Notes under the pieces: model-generated | Seen by the model: only the letters and a program-made list of their open reading frames with translations | Database searches by the model: none | What the model was told of the DNA's origin: nothing | Shown here: in pieces, positions 9,230 through 17,357 of the stretch | Position numbering within the stretch: the stretch's first letter is position 1 | Layout: each line of letters starts with the position of its first letter | NCBI RefSeq assembly: GCF_016820445.1 | Contig: NZ_JADHDT010000001.1 | Span: 558,001 to 622,000, forward strand | Origin: Sphingomonas beigongshangi | GTDB lineage: Bacteria > Pseudomonadota > Alphaproteobacteria > Sphingomonadales > Sphingomonadaceae | DNA length: 64,000 nt | Reading direction: 5' to 3' | Position numbers and translations under genes: made by a program

Positions 9230-9907
9230 TTACGAAATGGTTCGTCCGTCGAGGAAGGTATTCACCGTCAGCCGACCCTCCAACGCGTCGTCGGACAGCG
9301 CCATGTCGGGCGGGATGACCGCGCAATGCAGCGTATTGGACCGATAGAGAATCGCACGATTGAATCGGCCTTCGTGGCGCGCGACCTGCTCGAACAGCGG
9401 CGTATCGCCCGCGATGTACGCCGGATCGGGCAGCCCATGCTGCGCCAGATCGGCCTGCAGCGCGGCGCGATAGCCGGCGAGCCGCGCCGCATCGACGGAC
9501 TCGAAGCCCGTGCTGCGCTGGCGGTAGAAGGCGGTACCGCTGCGTTGGTCCGGCGACAGATAGTGGAGCAGCGCCAGCCGTGTCGGCGACACCTCGTCGA
9601 AATGCGGCAAGCGCTGGATCGGCGCGAGGCGTGCGGGCGGCGTGGTGACCAGCGAGTAGAAGGCGTCCACCACGTCCAGGTCGTGCAGCCCAAATACGTC
9701 CGCAGCGACGGGCGCGACGGTGGCCAGCATCGGGCGCAGCATCGCCGCGGCGACATGCGCGCGGACGCCGGGATAATGTTCGCCGATCGACGCGAACGAC
9801 AGGAAACCGGCGTCGTCGCGCAGCGCCTCCGCATCGGCGAAATCGTCGAACACGACGACCGGCTGGGCTTCCGCGCCGTGGCGAGTGACGGTGATCCTGG
9901 GCGTCAT
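9230..9907 (-). CDS. DUF6445 family protein A (possible 2OG/Fe(II) oxygenase)
   Basis: A 225-residue protein recognised as DUF6445-like, with no signal peptide. It resembles the protein at 11771-12451: shared blocks are PHFD, LHYLS, GTAFYRQRSTG, RAILYRSNTLH and RLTVNTFL. H102-x-D104, H194 and R212 are arranged like the HxD...H...R set of prolyl-4-hydroxylase-type 2-oxoglutarate/Fe(II) oxygenases, which is inference and not an established assignment. It follows the GH43-like gene after 70 bp on the same strand. The ATACGTAT operator lies between it and TBDR A, so it more likely ends the beta-glucan operon than starts the alpha-glucan one. Its biochemical function is unknown. Confidence 0.8.
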   Translation of the reverse strand: MTPRITVTRHGAEAQPVVVFDDFADAEALRDDAGFLSFASIGEHYPGVRAHVAAAMLRPMLATVAPVAADVFGLHDLDVVDAFYSLVTTPPARLAPIQRLPHFDEVSPTRLALLHYLSPDQRSGTAFYRQRSTGFESVDAARLAGYRAALQADLAQHGLPDPAYIAGDTPLFEQVARHEGRFNRAILYRSNTLHCAVIPPDMALSDDALEGRLTVNTFLDGRTIS

Positions 9908-9977
9908 GGCGGCGGGTTAGCAGGGGTCGGTCGAGTCTTTAAGCCCCCCTTCTCCAGCGGCGTAACCGGCCGACGCA

Positions 9978-11774
9978 TCACATCGCCTGAACCCTGCTCA
10001 ACCGCGACACGCCGTTCTCGTCGAACGCCTCGACCGCGACATAATAACGCTGCCCGACCGTGAGGGCCCGCAGCGGCAGCGTCGCGGCGTCGCCGGTCGC
10101 GACGCGGTCCGCAAAGACCTGGTACGTCAGGGCCAGCCGGTCCGGCCGGATGCCCCAGCGGACGTTGTAGCCGACCGCCCCGGGTACGCGCCGCCATCGG
10201 ATCGTCGCGTCGCGCGTATCGGCGGCGCGCGTCGCGCCGACCAGCTCGGGCGCGGACGGTGCGCCGCCGCCCGCGGTGCCGAACACCCTGAGGTCGCTGA
10301 TCGCGAGATTGGCGCCGCCGATATGGCCGTGGACGTAGCGCACGTAGCGCGCCGTGACGGGTGCGGGCAGTTCGAAATAGGCGTTCGGCCGATCGCGACG
10401 CGGCCCCGTCGTGCGGGCGAGCGGTCGCCAATCGCGTCCGTCGCGCGACGATTCGAGGCGGAATTCCGTATAGATGTCCGGCGCATCGCCGAAGCGGCCC
10501 GCCTTGTAATCGGCGAAGTTGACCTGCACCGCGCGCACGGTCTTCGCGGCGCCCAGGTCGATCGTCAGCGTCGTCCCGGCCGCCTTGGACGGCGACAGCC
10601 AGAAGCTCCGGGGGTTCTCGTCGGTCGCGTCTGCCGGCGCATGGCCGGTGACGCTTGCGCTGGCGGTCGCGGCCTTGCGGTAGGACAGCAACATCCAGCC
10701 CGTGAACAGCGAGTCGGGATCGGCGAAGCGCGTCGTCGGCATGCGCTGCGGGAAATCGCCAAAGCGCGTGGAGACGCGCATCTGCCCATCGGCATCGAAC
10801 ATGGTCGGCCACAGGCCGATCCGCCGCTCGAACGTCCAGTTGTAGCCGATCCATGGCGTTCCGGTGTTCCACCAGTTGCCGTGGAGATCCTGGAACGTGT
10901 TGCCATGGCCTGCGCCCTGGACGAAGCCGCCGGGCTTGTAGCCGACCGGATTGTACGCGGCGTAGGTGAACGGCCCCATCGGCGACGTCCCGACATAGGT
11001 ACCGGTCGCATAGGCGTTATATTCGGTGCCGGGCGCGCCATATTGCAGATAGTAGCGCCCGCCGACCTTCGTCATCCAGGCGCCTTCCATGAACGGCGTG
11101 ATCGGCGTGCCATCGGGCAGGGTGCCGCTATGGTCCTGGCCGAAGCGTTCCCAGCCGTGCCGCGTCGGGTCGAGCAGGATGAACGATTTGCGCGGACTGC
11201 CATAGGTCATCCGACCATCGGCGAACGACACCGGCGCGCCGTAGATCGGAAAGACGTTCGAAGAATTCCAGTACAGGTACCAGCGCTTGTCGTCGTCCTG
11301 GAACAGGTCGGGGTCCCATGGACCGGGCGGAACCTGCCCCGGCCTGATCGTATCCTCCAGACCCGACTTCACCGCGCCGGGCAGCGGCGGCATGCGGCGG
11401 ACGACATAGTCGATCCGGCCGCTCTCGGGATCCGACGTGCCGTATATCGTGCCCTGCGCCGTCATCGACGGCATGATGAGCAGCCGCGTTCCGTCGGAGG
11501 TGACGGCGGGGGCGACGATCCCTTCCGCCGGCCAGCGGCTGGGCGTGACGAAGCGCCAGGTCACGAGGTCGGTGGAGCGCCAATAACCGTCCGCCAGCGT
11601 CAGGAAGAGGTAATAGGCGCCCTTGAACGGCACGATCACCGGATCGGCCCCCGTCCGGTAGGAAATGCCTTCGTTCACCTGCTCGAAATTGTAGCGGTAA
11701 TCGATGTCGACGGGATTGGCGTAGGTGTGCTGCGCGGCCGGCGCGGCGGTGGCGAGAAGGAGGGCTGCGATCAT
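9978..11774 (-). CDS. Exported GH43-like glycosidase with F5/8 C (discoidin) domain
   Basis: A 598-residue protein with a short signal peptide (MIAALLLATAAPAAQ) that places it in the periplasm or beyond. Residues about 35-390 look like a five-bladed beta-propeller glycosidase: GADPVIVPFKGAYYLFLT gives the candidate catalytic base Asp, PWDPDLFQDDDKRWYLYW a supporting Asp, and PFMEGAWMTKVGGRYYLQY the candidate acid Glu. About 395-500 is a discoidin-type carbohydrate-binding domain (DLGAAKTVRAVQV, ARYVRYVHGHIGG) and about 505-598 an FN3-like domain. ATG 11774 overlaps the stop of the DUF6445 gene by ATGA, so the two are co-translated. The exact CAZy family and substrate are not certain; it could act on side chains or on the main glycan of this locus. 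Confidence 0.78.
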   Translation of the reverse strand: MIAALLLATAAPAAQHTYANPVDIDYRYNFEQVNEGISYRTGADPVIVPFKGAYYLFLTLADGYWRSTDLVTWRFVTPSRWPAEGIVAPAVTSDGTRLLIMPSMTAQGTIYGTSDPESGRIDYVVRRMPPLPGAVKSGLEDTIRPGQVPPGPWDPDLFQDDDKRWYLYWNSSNVFPIYGAPVSFADGRMTYGSPRKSFILLDPTRHGWERFGQDHSGTLPDGTPITPFMEGAWMTKVGGRYYLQYGAPGTEYNAYATGTYVGTSPMGPFTYAAYNPVGYKPGGFVQGAGHGNTFQDLHGNWWNTGTPWIGYNWTFERRIGLWPTMFDADGQMRVSTRFGDFPQRMPTTRFADPDSLFTGWMLLSYRKAATASASVTGHAPADATDENPRSFWLSPSKAAGTTLTIDLGAAKTVRAVQVNFADYKAGRFGDAPDIYTEFRLESSRDGRDWRPLARTTGPRRDRPNAYFELPAPVTARYVRYVHGHIGGANLAISDLRVFGTAGGGAPSAPELVGATRAADTRDATIRWRRVPGAVGYNVRWGIRPDRLALTYQVFADRVATGDAATLPLRALTVGQRYYVAVEAFDENGVSRLSRVQAM

Positions 11775-12451
11775 CGATGCGCCTGGATGAAGAGGTTGGC
11801 GGTCAGCCGCCCGACGCGCGGATCGGCGCTCAGCGGCATGGCGGCGGGGATGATGCCCGAATGAAGCAGGCTCCCCTGGTAGAGAACGACGCGATTGCGC
11901 CGCCCCTCCACCGCCCCGATCCGTTCGAACGCGGCGTTGCTGGCGTTGGTGTAGCCGCTCAGGGCCGTGCTGTCGCGGCGCGCGGCGGCGACGAACGTCT
12001 CGCGGTTGGCGGCGTCGACGCACTCGATGCCGGTCGATCGCTGGCGGTAGAAGGCGGTGCCGGTCCCGGGCGTGTCCGACAGATAGTGGAGCACCGCGAG
12101 ATAGCCGGGATCGGTCGAGTCGAAGTGCGGCGCGCGCTGCGCGGGCGACAGCGTGGCCGGATCGGCGGTCACGATCGAGAAGCTGCCCTCGATCCAGTCG
12201 AAGCCATCGACGTCGAACGCGCCGCCGATGAACGGCGCGAGGGATCGCAACAGGGCGGTCGCATAGTCGTGCGCGGCGCCGTCGGCGGCGGTCAGGACGC
12301 GGCGGACGCCGGGATAAAAGCTGCTCGCGACGCTGGGGAACGGCGCCAGCGCGGCGGCCAGATCGACGACGGCGTCCACGTCGGGAACGGCATCGTCCAC
12401 GACGACCACCGGGCTCTCGCTTCGGCCGACACGGATGAGGCTGGGGGTCAT
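11771..12451 (-). CDS. DUF6445 family protein B (possible 2OG/Fe(II) oxygenase)
   Basis: A 226-residue paralogue of the protein at 9230-9907. The same blocks are present: APHFDSTDPG, LHYLSDTPGTGTAFYRQRSTG, RVVLYQGSLLHSG and RLTANLFIQ. Candidate iron ligands are H109, D111 and H197, with R215 as the possible 2-oxoglutarate arginine. The start ATG 12451 begins MTPSLIRVG, like the MTPRITVT start of paralogue A. It lies downstream of TBDR B, separated by a REP-like hairpin element, and is coupled to the GH43-like gene. No signal peptide. Real function unknown; the oxygenase idea rests only on the motif spacing and on the link to flavin halogenase genes. Confidence 0.8.
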   Translation of the reverse strand: MTPSLIRVGRSESPVVVVDDAVPDVDAVVDLAAALAPFPSVASSFYPGVRRVLTAADGAAHDYATALLRSLAPFIGGAFDVDGFDWIEGSFSIVTADPATLSPAQRAPHFDSTDPGYLAVLHYLSDTPGTGTAFYRQRSTGIECVDAANRETFVAAARRDSTALSGYTNASNAAFERIGAVEGRRNRVVLYQGSLLHSGIIPAAMPLSADPRVGRLTANLFIQAHR

Positions 12452-12474
12452 GCTACCGCCCCTCCCATTCCAGT

Positions 12475-12554
12475 GTTCCCGCGAACGCGGGAACCCAGAG
12501 CCACACAGGACATCGCCTGCCGTCCTGGGCTCCTGCGTCCGCAGGAGCACGGAA
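12475..12554. repeat. REP-like palindromic element, copy 1
   Basis: An imperfect double-hairpin element: GTTCCCGCGAACGCGGGAAC is itself a palindrome, followed by CCCAGAGCC and, about 25 bases on, CCTGGGCTCCTGCGTCCGCAGGAGCACGG. A close copy occurs at 52121-52199. This copy lies between TBDR B and the DUF6445 gene inside an apparent operon, where it may dampen transcription or protect mRNA ends. Confidence 0.75.
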
Positions 12555-12560
12555 AACGCA

Positions 12561-15500
12561 TCAGAACTTGTAGCGCGCGCCGACCTGGAACGAGCGCGGC
12601 ACGCCCTGCGTGTCGTTCTCGCGCTTGGTCGGGTTGACCCCCGATCCGGCGCCCCAGGCCGAATAGGTGCGATTGACCGAGTCGAAGAGGTTGAACGCCG
12701 CGAAGTTGACCTCGAGGTCGTGGCCCCAGGGCATGGTGAACGTCTTCGAGATGCGCGCATCGACCGAGGCATAGCCGACGATCTGGTCAGGCCAGAACAC
12801 GCCGCCGAAATTGCCGTAGGCACTGGCGTTCTCGGGCTTGACGGTCGGGAAGATGACCTGGCCGAACGACGGGCCCGAGCTGAACGTGCCGGTGACCGAC
12901 AGCTTCGTGTCCCATGGGCCGCGGGCGATGCCGGTGCCGACGAAGCGCCACTTCTCGACGCCCGCGACATAATTGATGCCATAGGCATCGACGCGCGGAC
13001 CGTTGTAGAATTCGTCGCCCTGCAGTTCCTGCGCGACGTTCGACCGGGCACGCTGCAACGTCAGCGTCGAGGTGAAGCCCCAGGTCGAACCCGTGACGAA
13101 CGGCTTTTCCGCGGTGAAGTAGATCGCGGTGTAATAGGCCTTGCCGTCATTCGACCCGATGTTCAGCTTGCCGCTATAGCCGGGCAGGATGCCCTGCGCG
13201 GGGAAGGTATCCTCGATCCACTGGTCGCCCTGGCTGGTGTACTGGCCGCTGGGCAGACGATTGCCGCGCACATATTTGAAGATGTTGTGGCTGCGGATGT
13301 GGCTGAAGGTGATCGAGGTCTGGACCGCGCCCAGGCGCTTGCGGACGCCGAAGTTGAACTGGTCCGAATAGGGCAGCTTGGTGTCGTTGTTGAGCAGCCA
13401 TACCTCGCCGCCCACGCCGGTTGCGGTCGCCGCGGCACGAAGGGCATCGACGTTCTTGTAATTGGCATTCCACGCCAGCGTCGTCGCCGGCAGGGCACCG
13501 TTGTTGCCGGCGCGCACCGAGGCGCAGCTCGGCTGGCCCGGGCCGTCGCAGAAGCTGAGCGTGATGGTCCGCTGGTAGAGCGCCTTGATCGTCTCGATGC
13601 CCGAGTCGATGAACAGCGGGCGGTCGTAATAGCGACCGGCACCCGCGAAGAGCACGATGTCGCGATCGCCATTGACGTCGTACGACAGGCCCAGACGCGG
13701 CTGGAACGCCTTCCAATACGGCTTACGATTGGTGCCGGTCGAGATATAGTCGTTCGGGTTGATCCCCGCCGCCTGCCACGGCTGGTAGTTGCGCAGCGCG
13801 GTGACGATGCCGGCGGGCGTGACGAACTTCTCGTTCTTCGCGTTGGTCTCGTAATCCCAGCGGATGCCGGCGTTGATCGTCAGGTGATCGTTGACGGTCC
13901 AGTCGTCCTGGATGAACAGGCCGATCTGCGTATCCTTGGCCATCGCCGGACGCACTGGGACGACGGAAACCGCCGCCTGCTGCGGCGTCGAGGCGTCGAA
14001 GGTCGTGAACGTCGAAGGCTGGAAAAAGTAGGACCCGTTGCCGAGATTGTCCTCGGCACGCGACAGATCATTCAGCGTGACCTTGACGCCCGCCTTCACG
14101 ACATGCGCCGCGCCGTAGAAGGTGACATTGTCCTTGAAGGTCCATGTCTTCTGATTGTCGGCCTGCTCGAAGCCGTTGGTTCCCAGCGACGCGACCACGG
14201 CGCCCGGCTTGCCCAGCACGATCTCCGGCCCGCTGCTGGTGCGCGGTGTGCCGTTGAAGACGGTGTTGTACGCGACCGTCGCCTCGTTCAGCCAATTGTC
14301 GCCGCGGTGGTTCCATTCGAGCTGGTACAGGTCGATCTTCGACTGCAGCAGATGGCCGTGCGACGGAACCGACGTACCGCCGAAGTCGGCGAGATTGCTC
14401 TCGCGACGGAAGAAACCGCTGAAGTTCACCGTATCGGCATTGCTGACGAAGGCGGTCAGCTTGCCGAAATACAGCTTCTGGTGGAAATCCTGCGGATAGC
14501 TGCCGTTATACTGCTGCACGATCGCCTGCGGCACGATCTGCGTCGGGTCGGCGGAGGTGCCGTTGCCGAGCAGGACCGCGGCCGAAGGCGCCTTCTGGTC
14601 GGTCGCCTCGAACGCGCCGTAGAAATGCAGCACGTTCTTGATGATCGGACCGCCCAGGTCGCCGCCATATTGCTTGCGGTCGTAATTGCCCTGCGTGCGC
14701 GAGCCATCGAGATTGTTGGCGTTGCCGGGACGATCGAAATATTTGGTGCCGTAGAACGAGCTGGGCTGCCATTCGCCGAACAGGTCGCCGTGGAAGGACG
14801 TGCCGCCCGACTTGGTCACCGCGGTGATGATCGCGGAGCCGGCCTGCTCGTATTCCGCCTTGTAGTTCTGCGTATCGACCTTGAATTCCTGCACCGCGAG
14901 CTGCGGGAAGGGATTGCCCTGGCTGAAGTTCTGGCCCGCGACGCCGCCGTGGTTGACCTGGTTCTTGAGGCTTAGGCCGTCGACGAAGACGTTGATGTTG
15001 TCGGCGCTGATGCCGCCCGCCTGCACCTGACGGTTGCCGCGACCCGGCGTCACCGCGACGCCCGGCGCGAGCGCGGCGAAATTCAGGAAGTTGCGGTCGC
15101 TCTGCGGCAGGCTCTCGATCTGCTGCTGCGACACGTTGGTTGCGACTTCGGCGGTGCGCACCTCCTGCGTGCGGCGGCCGGTGACGATGATGTCGCTACC
15201 CGACCCCGTGCCGGCATCGGCGGAGGTGGTCGTCTCGGTCGTCGCGGCTTCCGCATTGGCGGCCGGCGTGCCGATGTCGAGCGTGATCGTCTGGCCGACG
15301 GGAACGACGACCTGCTCCGGCCGCTGGCCAGCCACGTCGACGCGATAGGTGCTCGGGCGGATGCCGGGAATGGTATAGTCGCCCGCCGCATTGGTGCGGC
15401 TGTTGATCACCTGGCCCGTGGTCAGATCGGTGATGACGACGGCCGTCCCCGCGGCCGCGCCCTCGATATGGCCGCGCAGCGTCGAGGTCGCCTGGGCGAA

Positions 15501-15587
15501 TGCCGGCGCGCCGATGACGAGTGCCGCGGCGAGCGCCGCCGCCGAAATGCCGCGACGGACGGACGCGCGCTGAATCTTGGAAGCCAT
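12561..15587 (-). CDS. TonB-dependent receptor B, Oar-like with carboxypeptidase-regulatory-like domain
   Basis: A 1008-residue outer-membrane receptor. After a signal peptide (cleavage near GAPAFAQA) comes a CarboxypepD_reg-like Ig domain (about residues 28-95: STLRGHIEGAAAGTAVVITDL, GDYTIPGIRPSTYRVDV), a TonB box-like DIIVTGRRTQE, a plug (NFLNFAALAPGVAVTPGRGN) and a barrel ending FQVGARYKF. This is the Oar/SusC-related architecture used for large substrates. Start: ATG 15587 has AGGGG 6 nt upstream; the ATG at 15593 touches the Shine-Dalgarno sequence. Two GTAACCGGTTAC-type operators lie 87-117 bp upstream, so it is probably controlled by the LacI regulator at 18782-19789 and imports the oligosaccharide made by the GH144-like enzyme. 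Ligand is inference. Confidence 0.92.
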   Translation of the reverse strand: MASKIQRASVRRGISAAALAAALVIGAPAFAQATSTLRGHIEGAAAGTAVVITDLTTGQVINSRTNAAGDYTIPGIRPSTYRVDVAGQRPEQVVVPVGQTITLDIGTPAANAEAATTETTTSADAGTGSGSDIIVTGRRTQEVRTAEVATNVSQQQIESLPQSDRNFLNFAALAPGVAVTPGRGNRQVQAGGISADNINVFVDGLSLKNQVNHGGVAGQNFSQGNPFPQLAVQEFKVDTQNYKAEYEQAGSAIITAVTKSGGTSFHGDLFGEWQPSSFYGTKYFDRPGNANNLDGSRTQGNYDRKQYGGDLGGPIIKNVLHFYGAFEATDQKAPSAAVLLGNGTSADPTQIVPQAIVQQYNGSYPQDFHQKLYFGKLTAFVSNADTVNFSGFFRRESNLADFGGTSVPSHGHLLQSKIDLYQLEWNHRGDNWLNEATVAYNTVFNGTPRTSSGPEIVLGKPGAVVASLGTNGFEQADNQKTWTFKDNVTFYGAAHVVKAGVKVTLNDLSRAEDNLGNGSYFFQPSTFTTFDASTPQQAAVSVVPVRPAMAKDTQIGLFIQDDWTVNDHLTINAGIRWDYETNAKNEKFVTPAGIVTALRNYQPWQAAGINPNDYISTGTNRKPYWKAFQPRLGLSYDVNGDRDIVLFAGAGRYYDRPLFIDSGIETIKALYQRTITLSFCDGPGQPSCASVRAGNNGALPATTLAWNANYKNVDALRAAATATGVGGEVWLLNNDTKLPYSDQFNFGVRKRLGAVQTSITFSHIRSHNIFKYVRGNRLPSGQYTSQGDQWIEDTFPAQGILPGYSGKLNIGSNDGKAYYTAIYFTAEKPFVTGSTWGFTSTLTLQRARSNVAQELQGDEFYNGPRVDAYGINYVAGVEKWRFVGTGIARGPWDTKLSVTGTFSSGPSFGQVIFPTVKPENASAYGNFGGVFWPDQIVGYASVDARISKTFTMPWGHDLEVNFAAFNLFDSVNRTYSAWGAGSGVNPTKRENDTQGVPRSFQVGARYKF

Positions 15588-15673
15588 TTTCATCCCCTCT
15601 CGGTCGACCAGCCCCCTTTTTGCTCCCGGAAGACCGACGACAGGCATCGGCCGCGGATCGCGGAGGGCGTATG

Positions 15674-15704
15674 GAACCGGTTACTCCCCCGCGTAACCGG
15701 TTAC
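15674..15704. promoter_or_regulatory. Tandem LacI-type operators upstream of TBDR B
   Basis: Two sites with centres 20 bp apart, two helical turns: GAACCGGTTAC at 15674-15684 and the perfect palindrome GTAACCGGTTAC at 15693-15704. The same perfect site occurs at 19866-19877 between the LacI and GH3 genes. A central CpG is typical of LacI operators. Confidence 0.7.
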
Positions 15705-15778
15705 AACAATCTAGCTATAGCCCCGCTCAATATCGTCCCGGCTGTTGCCGAACTGTCACAGTTTGTTGATGATTCCCG

Positions 15779-17311
15779 TCAGGCGGAAGGCGGAGGCGCA
15801 AGGCAGTGCCGGGCGATGAACGCCTCGTGCGTCGGCAGTCCCTGCGCGACGTCGGCGATCACCTCCTCGACATCCTGGAGGAACGCCCGCGCCTGATCGT
15901 CGGGGATCATGTCCACCATCGGGTCATAGGCGGCCTGGAGCCCCTGACCCAGCAGCACCTGCACCCAGCTTTCCTCGCGGAACAGTTCCGCCTTGCCGTG
16001 CATGAAGAACCGGGCAGAGGCGCGGAACAGGTCGAGCCGCTCCGCCAGGCTATCTGGCACATCCATATGCTTCAGATAGCGCCAGAATTCGGAGTCCTCG
16101 CGATCGGTAACCTTGTAATGGGCGATGATGAAGTCGCGGACGTCGCGATATTCGAAGTCGGTCTGGCGATTGTATTCGTCGATATCGGCGGCATTGAAGC
16201 CTTGCCCCGGGAACAGCGCGACCAGGCGCAGGATACCGGTCTGGATCAGGTGGATGCTGGTCGATTCGAGCGGTTCGAGGAAGCCGCCGGCGAGACCGAG
16301 GGCGACGACGTTCTTTTCCCAGGCGCGCAGGCGCTTGCCGGGACGGAAGCGGACCGGGCGCGGATCGGCCAGCGCGGGCGTATCCAGATGCGCGAGCAGC
16401 GTCTGCGCCGCCGCCTCGTCCGACACGAAGCGGCTGGCATAGACATGGCCGTTGCCGGTGCGATGCTGGAGGGGGATGCGCCACTGCCACCCTGCGTCAT
16501 GCGCGGTCGAGCGGGTATAGGGCGTCAGCGGCCCCGTTCCGCGCGCACTCGGCACGGCCAGCGCGCGGTCGCACAGCAGCCACCGGTCCCAATCCTCGTA
16601 CCCGACGCCCATCGCGCCGCCGATCAACAGGCCGCGCATACCCGAACAGTCGATGAACAGGTCGCCGTCGACCGTGCGGCCGTCGGCGAGCACGACATGG
16701 TCCAGGAAGCCGTCCTGCCCGCGCCGGTTGGCAGCGACGATCCGCCCCTCGATCCGGAGGACACCCGCCTGTTCCGCGCGGGATCGCAGGAAGCGGGCGA
16801 ACAACGACGCATCGAAGTGATAGGCATAGTCGAGGTCGGCCACCGGCGAATACGGATTCGACGGATCGGGCATGGCGAAGCGATTCATCCGCGCCGCCAG
16901 CGTGTTGAGGGCATAATGGTCGAGGTGCTTGGCGCGTCCCGCCGCCTGTTCCTTGAGCCAGAACTGGTGGCAGTGCAGCCAGTAGAGGTCCTGGCCGATC
17001 TTGCCAAAGCCATGGATGTAGCTGTGGCCGGGGGCGCGCCAGTTACGGAATTCGATGCCGAGCTTGAACGTCGCCTGCGTCGCGCGGACCATCTCGAACT
17101 CGTCGATGCCCGCAAGGCCGTTGTAGGTGCGGATCGCAGGGATCGTCGCCTCGCCGACGCCGATCGTGCCGATCTCCTCCGACTCGATCAGCCGTATCTG
17201 ATAGGCGCCGAGGAACAGGCGCGAGAGCAGCGCCGCCGTCATCCAGCCTGCCGTGCCACCGCCGACGATGGTGATGGTCTTGATCGGCGGATTGGGGTGG
17301 GAGGCGGTCAT
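15779..17311 (-). CDS. Flavin-dependent tryptophan-halogenase family protein B
   Basis: A 510-residue paralogue of halogenase A. It has GGGTAGW at residues 17-23, the catalytic-type lysine K83 in TFKLGIEF, WQWRIPLQHRTGNGHVY and EPLESTSIHLIQ with the conserved Glu. ATG 17311 is chosen because GGAG lies 9 nt upstream and the FAD motif then starts at the usual place. It sits between the GH144-like gene and TBDR B on one strand; the TBDR operators lie just past its stop, so the TBDR may also be transcribed alone. With a DUF6445 gene and a TBDR beside it, it repeats the pattern of the alpha-glucan locus. Substrate unknown; a role linked to the receptor or its glycan is speculation. Confidence 0.88.
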   Translation of the reverse strand: MTASHPNPPIKTITIVGGGTAGWMTAALLSRLFLGAYQIRLIESEEIGTIGVGEATIPAIRTYNGLAGIDEFEMVRATQATFKLGIEFRNWRAPGHSYIHGFGKIGQDLYWLHCHQFWLKEQAAGRAKHLDHYALNTLAARMNRFAMPDPSNPYSPVADLDYAYHFDASLFARFLRSRAEQAGVLRIEGRIVAANRRGQDGFLDHVVLADGRTVDGDLFIDCSGMRGLLIGGAMGVGYEDWDRWLLCDRALAVPSARGTGPLTPYTRSTAHDAGWQWRIPLQHRTGNGHVYASRFVSDEAAAQTLLAHLDTPALADPRPVRFRPGKRLRAWEKNVVALGLAGGFLEPLESTSIHLIQTGILRLVALFPGQGFNAADIDEYNRQTDFEYRDVRDFIIAHYKVTDREDSEFWRYLKHMDVPDSLAERLDLFRASARFFMHGKAELFREESWVQVLLGQGLQAAYDPMVDMIPDDQARAFLQDVEEVIADVAQGLPTHEAFIARHCLAPPPSA

Positions 17312-17357
17312 GCCGGGACGCTCCAATCGCCCACCACGTCGCGCCGGAAGGTCATCG

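Noticed and set aside
9955-9975. Third GTAACCGG-type operator (CGTAACCGGCC near 9960)
   Set aside because: Only a half-site; the second half (GGTTAC) is absent and it lies downstream of the GH43-like gene rather than in a promoter.
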